Below are positions 30,179 to 38,166 of a stretch of DNA of 64,000 bases, piece after piece. The notes below the pieces were generated by a model. It was not told where the DNA came from. It saw nothing but the letters and a program-made list of their open reading frames with translations, and made no database searches. The position numbers were made by a program, and so were the translations under genes. The stretch spans positions 372,001-436,000 of the forward strand of contig CANLQG010000001.1 of assembly GCA_947493195.1 (NCBI GenBank). Direction: 5' to 3'. The DNA is from an uncultured Sphingomonadaceae bacterium. Its GTDB lineage: Bacteria; Pseudomonadota; Alphaproteobacteria; Sphingomonadales; Sphingomonadaceae. Position 1 is the first letter of the stretch, and every line of letters begins with the position of its first letter.

Positions 30179-30720
30179 GGAGCGGCATTCCCCGCGATGG
30201 CGAAGCTGGCACCGCGGGCGACATCTGCCGCCCCGGCAATGGGCACGCGCAACGGACCGGGGGCAATGGCCACGGCCAGGTGTCCGCCGGAGGGTTCGTC
30301 CCCTGCCAACACGCGCTCGTCGACCGGCTTGCCGGTCAGCGGTGAGACCAGCTTGGGAAATTCCGCGATATCCTCGCCAGAGGTCATGCCCGCCAGCCGG
30401 ATCGGCGCGGGCGCATCGGCAGTGCGCGGGCTGCCGAAGCTGGCGAGCTGCATGGGACCGTCGATGAACTGCTCCGCGCGCGGCGCCTCGAAACCGAAAT
30501 CGATGCGGTTCCAAGCGGCCAGCTGGACCTGGCTGGAGCGGGTCAGGAATTCGGTTTCCAACAGCAGATTCTGGTGTTCAAGGCGAACGATCTGGCGTTC
30601 GGCCTGCACCACCTCGGCGTGAACGGCATTCACCTTCACGTGCAGCAACGCGTAGAGCACGATGCAGGTGCCGAGCGCGGCGAGCCAGCCAATGCGGCGG
30701 ATGCGGCGTTGTGGAGTCAT
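30175..30720 (-). CDS. ftsL: FtsL-like divisome protein with a C-terminal extension
   Basis: 181 residues at the ftsL position between rsmH and ftsI. A short basic tail ([10 protein letters not shown]) is followed by one membrane helix at about residues 11-29 and a coiled coil at about 30-65 ([20 protein letters not shown]), the bitopic FtsL/DivIC plan. About 110 further periplasmic residues rich in Pro, Gly and Ala have no recognisable domain and make it longer than the E. coli protein (121). The name rests on position and topology, since FtsL diverges strongly in sequence. Confidence 0.8.
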   Translation of the reverse strand: MTPQRRIRRIGWLAALGTCIVLYALLHVKVNAVHAEVVQAERQIVRLEHQNLLLETEFLTRSSQVQLAAWNRIDFGFEAPRAEQFIDGPMQLASFGSPRTADAPAPIRLAGMTSGEDIAEFPKLVSPLTGKPVDERVLAGDEPSGGHLAVAIAPGPLRVPIAGAADVARGASFAIAGNAAP

Positions 30721-31667
30721 GCGACGTCCTTTCGGGCAGGTGCTTCGGTACGAATTGCGGCGCGCAGCGTGGACGAGCGCGCCCTGGGATTGCGATCGAT
30801 CTCTGCCTGCGAGGGGCGGATCGCCTTGGACAAATTCCCGAAGCGCGCGGGGGAATGGTCTTGCGCTTCGGGCAGGTAGCGTGAGCCGCGGGGGTTCGCA
30901 TTGGCGGCATCACGCAGGAACTTCTTCACCATCCGGTCTTCCAGCGAATGGAAGCTGACGACGGCGAGGCGCCCGCCCTCGCCCAGCAGTTGCTCGGCGG
31001 CGGCAAGGCCCTGTTCCAGTTCATCCAGCTCCCTGTTCACGTGGACGCGAATGGCCTGGAACGTGCGGGTGGCGGGATCCTTCTTGTCGCCGGGACGGTG
31101 GCCCAGCGCCTTGCGCACCACGGCAGCGAGTTCACCGGTGGTCGCAAGCGGACGGGCAGCGACGATGGCACGGGCAACGCGGCGCGACTGGCGTTCCTCG
31201 CCATACTGGTAGATCACGTCGGCAATCTCCGCCTCCTCCGCCTCGTTCACGAAGTCGGCGGCGTTGGGGCGGCTCTGGCTCATGGTCATGTCCAGCGGGC
31301 CGTTGCTGGAAAAGGCAAAGCCGCGCTCTGGCTGGTCCAGCTGCATCGAGGAAACGCCGATATCCATGGCGATGCCATCGACACGGTCGATGCCGACGTC
31401 GGCCATGGCCGCCACCATCTCGGAAAAGCGGCGCTGGTGCAGCACCAGGCGGGGCGGATCCTCGCGGGTTTCGTCCCACTTGCTGCCAGCATCGATGGCG
31501 TCGGGATCGCGGTCGAAGGCATGCACGGTCGCCCCGCGCTGCAGGATCGCGCGGGTGTAGCCGCCGGCGCCAAAGGTCGCGTCGATGATGACATCGCCGG
31601 GCCTGGGAGCGAGAGCCTCTATCACTTCGTCCAGCAGGACGGGAACGTGCGGAGCGGGCGCGGTCAC
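30717..31667 (-). CDS. rsmH: 16S rRNA (cytosine(1402)-N(4))-methyltransferase
   Basis: SAM-dependent methyltransferase acting on the 30S decoding centre. 316 residues. Seen: [19 protein letters not shown] at the N terminus, the SAM-binding loop [35 protein letters not shown] (family signature), and [17 protein letters not shown] near the C terminus. Second gene of the dcw cluster, overlapping mraZ and ftsL by 4 nt. Confidence 0.97.
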   Translation of the reverse strand: MTAPAPHVPVLLDEVIEALAPRPGDVIIDATFGAGGYTRAILQRGATVHAFDRDPDAIDAGSKWDETREDPPRLVLHQRRFSEMVAAMADVGIDRVDGIAMDIGVSSMQLDQPERGFAFSSNGPLDMTMSQSRPNAADFVNEAEEAEIADVIYQYGEERQSRRVARAIVAARPLATTGELAAVVRKALGHRPGDKKDPATRTFQAIRVHVNRELDELEQGLAAAEQLLGEGGRLAVVSFHSLEDRMVKKFLRDAANANPRGSRYLPEAQDHSPARFGNLSKAIRPSQAEIDRNPRARSSTLRAAIRTEAPARKDVA

Positions 31668-32167
31668 TTCTTTCGGCCCTCCGCCTTGGCGCGGGCATCC
31701 TCGGCCTCAGCCAGGCACAGTTCGTACTGGTCTTCCCAGCCGCCGCCCATCTCGCCCAGCCGGTCGAGGTCCCACATGGTCAGGAACTGACCGCCGCCCA
31801 GGAAACAGATATTGTCGCCAATGCCGCCGACCTTGCAGAAGCGCGGCGGCAGGATGAAGCGGCCGCTCTTGTCGAAGGGCACCTCTGTAAAGGTCCACAT
31901 CTGGGTGGAGCGCAGTTCGCGGTCGAAATCGAGGTCGCGGCGCACCGCGTTTTCTTCCTCTTTGTCGAGAATATCCTCGAAGCTTTCGGTGCGGCTGGGG
32001 CCGAACGCGGTCAGGCAGGGATACTTGTGGTGCTTGGCGACGCACAGCACGCCTTCATCGCCCAGCTCGGCGAAAACCTTGCGAAACAGGGGAGGCAGCA
32101 CAAAGCGATCCTTTTCGCCGCGAAGCGAAAAGCCCTGTCCCCTGTATCCTGCCGGCCGCTGCGCCAC
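31664..32167 (-). CDS. mraZ: Transcriptional regulator MraZ
   Basis: Opens the dcw cluster. 167 residues from a GTG at 32167 with GAGGGAC about 8 nt upstream. It has two AbrB-like SpoVT motifs: [20 protein letters not shown] near the N terminus and [20 protein letters not shown] in the second half, the fold that forms a DNA-binding ring. MraZ is known to repress its own operon through direct repeats containing GGG spaced about 10 bp apart; a matching array lies 146-179 nt upstream of the start. The C terminus is slightly longer and basic (AEGRKK). Confidence 0.95.
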   Translation of the reverse strand: MAQRPAGYRGQGFSLRGEKDRFVLPPLFRKVFAELGDEGVLCVAKHHKYPCLTAFGPSRTESFEDILDKEEENAVRRDLDFDRELRSTQMWTFTEVPFDKSGRFILPPRFCKVGGIGDNICFLGGGQFLTMWDLDRLGEMGGGWEDQYELCLAEAEDARAKAEGRKK

Positions 32168-32312
32168 TTGGCCCGTCCCTCAATAAAAATTCCCTGCACC
32201 GGACACTTCTTCCCCGCCTCAGGCCGCGCGCTAGCGCGACCCGGTCACCCCACGGGGGGATGCAGCACGGGCTATGTGTCCGATGGATTCGGGGAATAAC
32301 GCGCTAGGGCGC

Positions 32313-32346
32313 GGGATGGAAGGGGAAATTGCGGGAAATTGTGGGA
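32313..32346 (+). promoter_or_regulatory. Four GGGA boxes at exact 10-bp period: putative MraZ operator
   Basis: GGGA occurs at 32313, 32323, 32333 and 32343, with the last two boxes in near-identical 10-mers (GCGGGAAATT, then GTGGGAGAAC). MraZ of E. coli binds direct TGGGN repeats separated by 5 nt, that is a 10-bp period; that is established knowledge. The array lies upstream of mraZ, reading on the strand opposite to it. Two GATTC sequences (GANTC, the CcrM methylation site) flank it at 32286 and 32379. A CGCGCTAGCGCG palindrome lies at 32227-32238. Confidence 0.65.
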
Positions 32347-32367
32347 GAACGCACTAACTAACTGTTT

Positions 32368-33222
32368 CTACTGACCCGGATTCCTTCCTTTAGCGTGAAG
32401 ATCGTGATTGTGCGGCGTCGCCATTTCTGGCCGATTTGCGCGATTTTCGGGCACTTCCCCGCCCTGCTGCGCATCAATTCCCGCGTCATCCCCGATTTCC
32501 CCAAGAACGTCATCGACTATCCGCCTCAAGGCGTGTTCGGCATGCGCGTGGGGTCCGACGATATCGACAATGGCGGCATCGGCTATCACCAGCGCCCGGC
32601 CCTGTCCGATCGCGCAGTCCGCGAGCAGGCCATCGCCGGGAATGGTGCAAAAGCGTGCCTCTTCTTCCCCGCTCAGATGGCCGCGCAGATTTACGGGGAT
32701 AGGGCCGCCAAGATGTTCGGAAACCTGCGGGCCGCTGGGCTGTTCGGAGTCGAAATGCATTTCCAGGCCCCAATGGGCAAGGATGGGAGATAGCAGTGCC
32801 ACGTCCTGCGGGCGGCGCCGATCGCCCAGGTGGAAGCGCGATTCGCCCGTCATCATGGGGTCCGCGAACAGCACCAGCCTGCCGCCTTCGCGCACCCAGC
32901 GATCCAGCGCGACGTTCTCTTCCGCCGAAAGCCCGCGCGGCTGAGCCATCAGCAGGTACCGGTATGGGGCGAGCGTTTCGTCCGAAAGGTAATCGAGCGG
33001 CGCGAGTGCGAAGCGTTCTTCCAGCACAGCTCGCGCCCAGTGCGACGGGGCATCGCCGCCCAGCATTTCATCAAGGCCGGCGGCCTCGCCCCAATAAACC
33101 GGCACGGTGCCCATCAGTGCCAGCCGTGGCTGCGACGCGTCTTCCTGAGCATGCGCGTGTACCGAAGGCACCGCAGCAAGGCCGAGCGCCAGGGCTGCGA
33201 AGAGCCTACTCCAGCGGAGCAT
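32368..33222 (-). CDS. Exported DUF4350/GldG-like protein
   Basis: 284 residues from the ATG at 33222. A signal peptide (MLRWSRLFAALALGLAA, cleavage near VHAHAQ) precedes a Rossmann-like domain with RLALMGTVPVYWGEA, LDYLSDETLAPYRYLLMAQP, LDRWVREGGRLVLFADPMM and a later GRALVIADAAIVDI. These are the GldG/DUF4350 features of proteins tied to ABC export or envelope functions. Its start overlaps the stop of the upstream small membrane protein by 17 nt. Exact function unknown. The C-terminal 40 residues are polar and low complexity. Confidence 0.65.
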   Translation of the reverse strand: MLRWSRLFAALALGLAAVPSVHAHAQEDASQPRLALMGTVPVYWGEAAGLDEMLGGDAPSHWARAVLEERFALAPLDYLSDETLAPYRYLLMAQPRGLSAEENVALDRWVREGGRLVLFADPMMTGESRFHLGDRRRPQDVALLSPILAHWGLEMHFDSEQPSGPQVSEHLGGPIPVNLRGHLSGEEEARFCTIPGDGLLADCAIGQGRALVIADAAIVDIVGPHAHAEHALRRIVDDVLGEIGDDAGIDAQQGGEVPENRANRPEMATPHNHDLHAKGRNPGQ

Positions 33223-33577
33223 TCGGGCTGACGGGCGGAGGCGGCACATCGTCGGTCGCCTGCGCTGCGCCGGGCGAAACGGTGGGCGTGGGACTGGCCG
33301 GAAGTTCGGGAACGACGCCCGCATCTGCCAGCGGATCGCGTGGTCCGGTCGTCTCGCTCGGCTCCACGGTAGGGGCAGCTTCGGGCACAGCGTCCGCCTG
33401 GGTCTGCTGGGCGCGCTCGCTCACAACGTCGGCAAGGCCAAGCAGCAGCACCATCGCGCCGATGCCTATGAGGCCGATCTGCAGGCGCTGGACACGTTCG
33501 GCCCGCGTACCCGCCAGCGGCGCGGGTTCATCGACCGGGTTGCGCGGACGCAGCAGTTCTCTTGGATCGAGTGCCAT
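33206..33577 (-). CDS. Small single-pass membrane protein, Pro/Ala-rich
   Basis: 123 residues. A polar N terminus (ALDPRELLRPRNPVDEPAPL) is followed by one hydrophobic helix at about residues 33-50 (LQIGLIGIGAMVLLLGLADV), then a periplasmic tail rich in Pro, Ala, Thr and Val with no domain I recognise. Lies 10 nt after cysteine synthase and overlaps the next gene, so it is probably expressed with them. It may hold the exported neighbour at the membrane, which is speculation from the overlap. Confidence 0.6.
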   Translation of the reverse strand: MALDPRELLRPRNPVDEPAPLAGTRAERVQRLQIGLIGIGAMVLLLGLADVVSERAQQTQADAVPEAAPTVEPSETTGPRDPLADAGVVPELPASPTPTVSPGAAQATDDVPPPPVSPNAPLE

Positions 33578-33587
33578 GCGAGCCTCC

Positions 33588-34610
33588 CTAACCCTCCGAA
33601 GCTGAACCTAGCCAGTCGAAAACCGGCAGGTCCTTTGCGCGCAGCCATTCGGCGTTGTACAGAGTGGAGAGGTAGCGGAAGCCGGTGTCGCACAGGATCG
33701 TCGCCACGCGCGGGTTCTCCACGCCATCTGCCAGCAACTGCCTGCCCAGCGCGATTGCACCGGCCACGTTGATGCCACTGGAAAGCCCCAGGCACAGCCC
33801 TTCCTCGCGCAGCAGGCGGGCGACCCATTCCAGGCCTTCCACGTCGGAAATGCGGAACTGGGTATCGATCGGCGCGCCTTCGAGGTTGGCGGTTATGCGG
33901 CCCTGCCCGATCCCTTCCGCCACCGAGCTCCCCTCGGCCTGCAGCTCGCCGTTCTCGTAATAGTTGTACAGCGCCGCACCGTGCGGATCGGTAAGGGCGA
34001 TACGGATGCTTTCGTCCCGTTCCTTCAGCCCCATGCCCACGCCCGCCAGCGTGCCGCCGGTACCGACGGCGCAGGTAAAGCCATGCACGCGGCCTTCCAG
34101 CTGCTCCCAGATTTCGGGGGCGGTCCCCTCGATATGGGCGCGGCGGTTGGCAACATTGTCGAACTGGTTGGCCCACACCGCGTTCTCGGTCTCTTCGGCG
34201 ATCCGGCGGCTGGTGTGGACGAAGTGGTTGGGATCGGCGAACTTGGTGGGCGGCACGGTGACCAGTTGCGCCCCCAGCGCGCGCAGCGTGTCCATCTTTT
34301 CCTTGGACTGGTTGTCCGGCATCACGATCACGGACTTGTAGCCAAGCGCATTGGCGACCAGCGCAATGCCGATACCGGTATTGCCGGCCGTACCTTCCAC
34401 CACGGTGCCGCCGGGCTTCAGCTCGCCGCGCCTTTCCGCGTCACGGATGATCCACAGCGCCGCACGGTCTTTCACCGATGCGCCTGGATTGGCGAATTCG
34501 CACTTGCCCCAGATCTCGCAACCCGCTGCCTTGCTGGGGCCATCCAGCAGAACAAGCGGCGTGTTGCCGATAAGGTCGAGTGTCTTTGTCTGGACAGGCA
34601 GGTTCGTCAT
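33588..34610 (-). CDS. cysK: Cysteine synthase (PLP-dependent)
   Basis: Makes cysteine from O-acetylserine and sulfide, using sulfide from the sulfite reductase pathway. 340 residues. The PLP lysine is K47 in NPGASVKDRAALWIIRDAE, the phosphate loop is GTGGTLAGVG, and EGTAGNTGIGIALVA plus VMPDNQSKEKMDTLRALGA are family signatures. Start at 34610; an earlier in-frame start would add 12 residues. Some relatives act on other activated serines, so the symbol is by family rather than proof. Confidence 0.88.
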   Translation of the reverse strand: MTNLPVQTKTLDLIGNTPLVLLDGPSKAAGCEIWGKCEFANPGASVKDRAALWIIRDAERRGELKPGGTVVEGTAGNTGIGIALVANALGYKSVIVMPDNQSKEKMDTLRALGAQLVTVPPTKFADPNHFVHTSRRIAEETENAVWANQFDNVANRRAHIEGTAPEIWEQLEGRVHGFTCAVGTGGTLAGVGMGLKERDESIRIALTDPHGAALYNYYENGELQAEGSSVAEGIGQGRITANLEGAPIDTQFRISDVEGLEWVARLLREEGLCLGLSSGINVAGAIALGRQLLADGVENPRVATILCDTGFRYLSTLYNAEWLRAKDLPVFDWLGSASEG

Positions 34611-34673
34611 ACCGACGGAGTTAGGACGCAGTTGCCCCCAGCGCAACGCGAGAAGCCCTTGCCTGACCTCAAA

Positions 34674-34991
34674 TCAATCTTCTTCGGCGATGGTGACCTT
34701 CAGCCCGTCCAGTGCGTCGGTGAAGGGAATCTGGCACGAAAGGCGCGAGTTGTCGTCGCGGTGATCGCTGGAATCGAGCAGGTCGTCCTCGTCCTCGCTC
34801 ATGTCCGGCAGCTTGTCCTTGAAGGCCGGATCGACGTGGACGTGGCACGTGGCGCATGAACAGCACCCGCCACACAGCGCCAGCAACTCGTCGAAGCCGT
34901 TGTCGCGGATCGCTTCCATGACGGTCAGGCCGGACGCGACTTCGACAGCGGTTTCTTCACCCGAACGGTTGGTGACGATAAGCGTGGGCAT
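34674..34991 (-). CDS. 2Fe-2S ferredoxin, adrenodoxin type
   Basis: 105 residues. The cluster ligands fit the vertebrate/bacterial adrenodoxin spacing C-x5-C-x2-C-x36-C at Cys40, Cys46, Cys49 and Cys86 ([11 protein letters not shown], then SRLSCQIPF). The acidic helix [14 protein letters not shown] after the cluster is the usual reductase-binding surface. Such ferredoxins serve cytochrome P450s or Fe-S cluster assembly. No isc or P450 gene is next to it, so the partner is unknown. Start at 34991 gives [13 protein letters not shown], the standard N terminus. Divergent from the glycosylase gene. Confidence 0.9.
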   Translation of the reverse strand: MPTLIVTNRSGEETAVEVASGLTVMEAIRDNGFDELLALCGGCCSCATCHVHVDPAFKDKLPDMSEDEDDLLDSSDHRDDNSRLSCQIPFTDALDGLKVTIAEED

Positions 34992-35062
34992 GCGTAAAAT
35001 CCTCGTGTTTCGTTGCGACAGGCTGCTAGGCAACCGGGCCGCACTTGGCAAGAAGGACGAGC

Positions 35063-35680
35063 ATGGGCCTTACCGCAGACCAGATTCACCGCAGTCTCGA
35101 TATAGTCGCTGCCCGCGAACCGGCGATCGCCCGCGCGCTGGAAGTCGCAGGCTATCCCGAAGCGCGCATCCGCCGGACCGGTTACAAGACCATGCTGCGC
35201 ACCATCGTGGGCCAGCAGGTCTCTGTCGCGGCGGCCAGCAGCATGTGGAACAAGCTGGAGGCCGAACTGGGCGAGAACTTCACCCCTGCCGACCTGCTCG
35301 AACGCGATTTCGACACGCTGCGCGCCTGCGGCCTTTCGCGCCAAAAGCAGGGGTACGCCCGCAGCCTTTGTGAACTGGTGCAGGCAGGCGAGGTGGATTT
35401 CGAGAGCTTGCCGGAGGAGGACGAGGAAGCCATCGCAGAACTTACCAGGATCAAGGGCATCGGCCGCTGGTCCGCCGAGATCTACCTGTTGTTCGCGGAG
35501 GGACGACCGGACATCTGGCCTGCTGGTGACCTGGCGGTAATGGCCGGCATCGGCCAGATCCTGGGGTTGGATGAACGCCCGGACGAAAAAGCCACCCGCG
35601 CCCTTGCCGAACCCTGGCGGCCGCATCGCGGGGCGACCGCGATCTTCACCTGGCATTGTTACGACAATCCGGCGCTTTAA
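35063..35680 (+). CDS. DNA-3-methyladenine glycosylase (AlkA-like, HhH-GPD)
   Basis: Excises alkylated bases for base excision repair. 205 residues from the ATG at 35063, with AAGGACGAGC upstream; a TTG 18 nt earlier is less likely. The helix-hairpin-helix is [19 protein letters not shown], followed by [15 protein letters not shown], where the Asp is the catalytic residue. [17 protein letters not shown] marks the core helix before it. The short length is the bacterial form lacking the N-terminal AlkA domain. Confidence 0.9.
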   Translation: MGLTADQIHRSLDIVAAREPAIARALEVAGYPEARIRRTGYKTMLRTIVGQQVSVAAASSMWNKLEAELGENFTPADLLERDFDTLRACGLSRQKQGYARSLCELVQAGEVDFESLPEEDEEAIAELTRIKGIGRWSAEIYLLFAEGRPDIWPAGDLAVMAGIGQILGLDERPDEKATRALAEPWRPHRGATAIFTWHCYDNPAL

Positions 35681-35764
35681 AAATCAATCGCTTCTTTCGC
35701 ATCCCTCAAGGAAGAGAGAACGCCGGGAATTCAATCCATCGAAAGAAAACGTTCAGCGAAAAAG

Positions 35765-35778
35765 CCCGGAAATCCGGG
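35765..35778 (-). terminator. Minus-strand terminator-like hairpin in the intergenic stretch
   Basis: CCCGG and CCGGG pair around a 4-nt loop and, on the minus strand only, are followed by CTTTTTCGC. No minus-strand protein gene ends here, so it would terminate a separate transcript starting further right. The 12-bp inverted repeat lies just upstream in that direction. Confidence 0.45.
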
Positions 35779-35853
35779 ATCGAAAAAACGATCTCCAACA
35801 AGGAAACAAAAAAGCCTTCGCGAAACATCAACTCGGTGGCTAGGGTAAGACTC

Positions 35854-35928
35854 GGAGCGGTTGGCTTGGACCACGATCCGTTTGGACCGGACCGATCGCG
35901 CTAGCAGGCATTCCCCGCCAACCGCTCC
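35854..35928 (-). ncRNA. Candidate structured RNA: 12-bp perfect stem with 51-nt loop
   Basis: GGAGCGGTTGGC at 35854-35865 pairs perfectly with GCCAACCGCTCC at 35917-35928. The loop can form a smaller TCCG/CGGA hairpin. The minus-strand terminator at 35765 is about 75 nt downstream, giving a possible transcript of 160-190 nt. It does not match tRNA, tmRNA, SRP RNA or RNase P RNA landmarks. Orientation and existence as an RNA are inference; a DNA cruciform or protein site is the alternative. Confidence 0.35.
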
Positions 35929-36152
35929 TAATCGCGTATGGAACCGCGATTTCCTAGAGTTATGAACCTCTCAAAAAGAACCTCAAGACCGGCTAGCGAA
36001 ATATTTTCAGTCGAGAAATCCATTTGTTGATGATTTGGAGCGTTTCCGGCGATTCGCATTGCGCGAATCAATGGTGTTGAGATCTCGCATTTGCGGTTCA
36101 TTGCTTTTCTATTCTGCGTCCCTAACTCCCAAGCCACACCAAGGGAGACATC

Positions 36153-38111
36153 ATGACCGTCAGCACCGCCGCCAACCGCGTTTCCGACACCCCGCTGATC
36201 CCGCGCGATCACCTGTTCGGCAATCCCACCCGTGCGCAAGGGAAGATCAGCCCGGATGGCAAGTGGGTCAGCTGGATGGCACCGTGGGAAGGCGTGATGA
36301 ACGTCTTTTTCGCTCCCGCCGACGATCCCCATACTCCCCGCCGCATGACGAGTGCGACTGATCGCCCGATCCCGCAGTACTTCTGGGCGCCCGACAGCCG
36401 CAGCCTGCTCTACATCCGCGACAAGGAAGGTGACGAGAATTACCTGCTCTACAGTGTGCCGGTGGAGGGCGAGGCGAAGGAGAAATGCCTGACGCCTTTC
36501 GAGAATACGCGGGTGCAGATCGTAGGTGGGTCGGACACGACCAAGGACAAGATCCTGGTCGGCCTCAACAACCGCGACGCGCGGTTCCACGATGTCCACC
36601 TGCTCGATCTCAATACCGGCGATCTGGAGCTGGTGTTCGAGAACAACGAATGGGCAGGGTTCGAGGCGGACGACAGCCTGACCCTGCGCTGGGCCGTTCG
36701 GCAGAACGCGGCAGGCGGCACCGACATGCACGAAATCGTGGATGGCAAGGTGGTCGACGAACCACGCGAGACCACGGGCCTTGACGACTCGCTCACCACC
36801 GGAATGTCCGGCTACACCACCGACGGGAAGACGCTCTACTGGCTCGACAGCCGCGGGCGCGACACCGCCGCGCTCTATGCCGAGGATACCGAAACGGGCG
36901 AGCGCACCCTGATTGCAGAACACGACAAGGCCGACATCGGCAGCACCATGAGGCACAAGCAGACCGGCGTGGTACAGGCGTGGAGCGCCACGTACCTGCG
37001 CACCGAACACCACGCGATCGACCCCGATATCGGCGAGGCCTTCGCCTGGCTGCGCAAGCAGCTCGACGGCGATTTCGGTGTGCAGTCCCGCACCGATGAC
37101 GACCGCCGCTGGCTGGTGTGGAACGACCCGCTCACCGCCCCCATCGCCAGCTATCTTTTCGACCGGGACGCGATGACGCTGACGAAGTTCTACACCACCT
37201 ATCCCGAGCTCGAGGGCGCGCCGCTCCAGCCGATGCACGCGCGCGAGATAAAGTCGCGCGACGGACTGGTCCTGCCCAGCTACCTTACCCTGCCCCCGCA
37301 GAGCGACGAGGATGGCGATGGCGTGCCCGATGCCCCCGTGCCGATGGTGCTGGTGGTTCATGGCGGCCCGTGGGCGCGCGACGGATTTGGCTACAACCGC
37401 ACGCACCAATGGCTCGCCAACCGCGGTTACGCGGTGCTGTCGGTCAACTTCCGCGGCTCGACCGGGTTCGGCAAGAGCTTCATCAGTGCTGGGGACAAGC
37501 AGTGGGCGGGCAAGATGCACGACGACCTGCTCGATGCTGTCGAGTGGGCCGTGAAACAGGGCATTGCCGAGAAGGACAAGGTCGCCATCATGGGCGGCTC
37601 CTACGGCGGATATGCCACGCTGGTCGGCCTTGCCTTTACGCCGGAGACCTTTGCCTGCGGTGTCGACATCGTCGGTCCGTCCAACCTGGAAACGCTGCTG
37701 GAAACCATCCCGCCCTACTGGGAGCCGCTGGTAAAGCAGTTCCACGAGCGCATGGGCGATCCGACCACGCCGGAAGGGGTGAAATTCCTCAAGTCGATCA
37801 GCCCACTGTACAAGGCGAAGGACATCACCAAGCCGCTGCTGATCGGCCAGGGAGCCAACGATCCGCGCGTGAAACAGGCCGAGAGCGACCAGATCGTGGA
37901 GGCCATGGAGCGTGACGGCGTGCCCGTCACCTATGTGCTGTTCCCGGACGAGGGCCACGGCTTCCACCGACCGGAAAACAACATCGCCTTCAACGCCGTG
38001 GCCGAGAACTTCCTGGCCGAATGTATCGGTGGCCGGGCCGAACCCGTTGGAGAAGTGCTCGCCGCCTCCACTGCGGATATCCGCAACGGCAGGGAGCACA
38101 TCGGGCTGTAG
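36153..38111 (+). CDS. S9 family prolyl oligopeptidase-type serine peptidase
   Basis: 652 residues. An N-terminal seven-bladed propeller (about residues 20-370; repeats such as SPDGKWVSWMAPW and WAPDSRSLLYIRDKEGDENY) is followed by the alpha/beta hydrolase domain. The catalytic triad is Ser483 (MGGSYGGYA), Asp570 (GANDPRV) and His602 (DEGHGFHRPEN). HGGPWARDGFGYN forms the oxyanion region. There is no signal peptide, so it is likely cytoplasmic; acylaminoacyl- or dipeptidyl-peptidase activity fits the family. Good ribosome site (AAGGGAGACATC) before the ATG. An open minus-strand frame across it is a codon-bias shadow. Confidence 0.92.
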   Translation: MTVSTAANRVSDTPLIPRDHLFGNPTRAQGKISPDGKWVSWMAPWEGVMNVFFAPADDPHTPRRMTSATDRPIPQYFWAPDSRSLLYIRDKEGDENYLLYSVPVEGEAKEKCLTPFENTRVQIVGGSDTTKDKILVGLNNRDARFHDVHLLDLNTGDLELVFENNEWAGFEADDSLTLRWAVRQNAAGGTDMHEIVDGKVVDEPRETTGLDDSLTTGMSGYTTDGKTLYWLDSRGRDTAALYAEDTETGERTLIAEHDKADIGSTMRHKQTGVVQAWSATYLRTEHHAIDPDIGEAFAWLRKQLDGDFGVQSRTDDDRRWLVWNDPLTAPIASYLFDRDAMTLTKFYTTYPELEGAPLQPMHAREIKSRDGLVLPSYLTLPPQSDEDGDGVPDAPVPMVLVVHGGPWARDGFGYNRTHQWLANRGYAVLSVNFRGSTGFGKSFISAGDKQWAGKMHDDLLDAVEWAVKQGIAEKDKVAIMGGSYGGYATLVGLAFTPETFACGVDIVGPSNLETLLETIPPYWEPLVKQFHERMGDPTTPEGVKFLKSISPLYKAKDITKPLLIGQGANDPRVKQAESDQIVEAMERDGVPVTYVLFPDEGHGFHRPENNIAFNAVAENFLAECIGGRAEPVGEVLAASTADIRNGREHIGL

Positions 38112-38126
38112 TTGACACTAATGTCA
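38112..38126 (+). promoter_or_regulatory. TGACA-N4-TGTCA operator overlapping a TTGACA -35 box
   Basis: TGACACTAATGTCA is a perfect palindrome with a 4-nt spacer. Its left arm is part of TTGACA at 38112-38117, a consensus -35 hexamer; the -10 at TATCGC/ATCGCT is poor. It starts directly after the peptidase stop and lies about 41 nt before the first SDR gene. The shape suits a TetR-type repressor, but no TetR gene is nearby. Confidence 0.5.
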
Positions 38127-38166
38127 GTATTGATATCGCTTCTACCCTGACGAGGGGAGAGGCGAC

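Larger units (their letters stand above)
35681..36152. other. 472-bp intergenic stretch, partly AT-rich, structured, no supported protein gene
   Basis: The first 140 nt are clearly richer in A/T than the neighbours. They contain a CCCGG-AAAT-CCGGG hairpin and an ATCG/CGAT mini-hairpin. Further on there is a 12-bp perfect inverted repeat (35854-35865 with 35917-35928). Reading the minus strand, there is an open frame of about 80 codons ending at 35731, without ATG until its last codons; it is Phe-rich and unlike any protein I recognise. The last 200 nt hold the promoter region of the S9 peptidase gene. Confidence 0.6.

Noticed and set aside
30179-30514. Upstream extension of the ftsI frame
   Set aside because: Overlaps ftsL entirely; the GTG at 30178 forms a GTGA junction and gives a normal FtsI N terminus.
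32227-32238. CGCGCTAGCGCG palindrome as a separate operator
   Set aside because: Perfect but short and GC-biased; similar GCGCTAG strings recur elsewhere, so it is only mentioned with the mraZ upstream region.
35928-38099. 723-codon open minus-strand frame
   Set aside because: It lies fully antisense to the S9 peptidase, which has a complete catalytic triad; the frame is a product of GC-rich codon bias and shows no recognisable domain.
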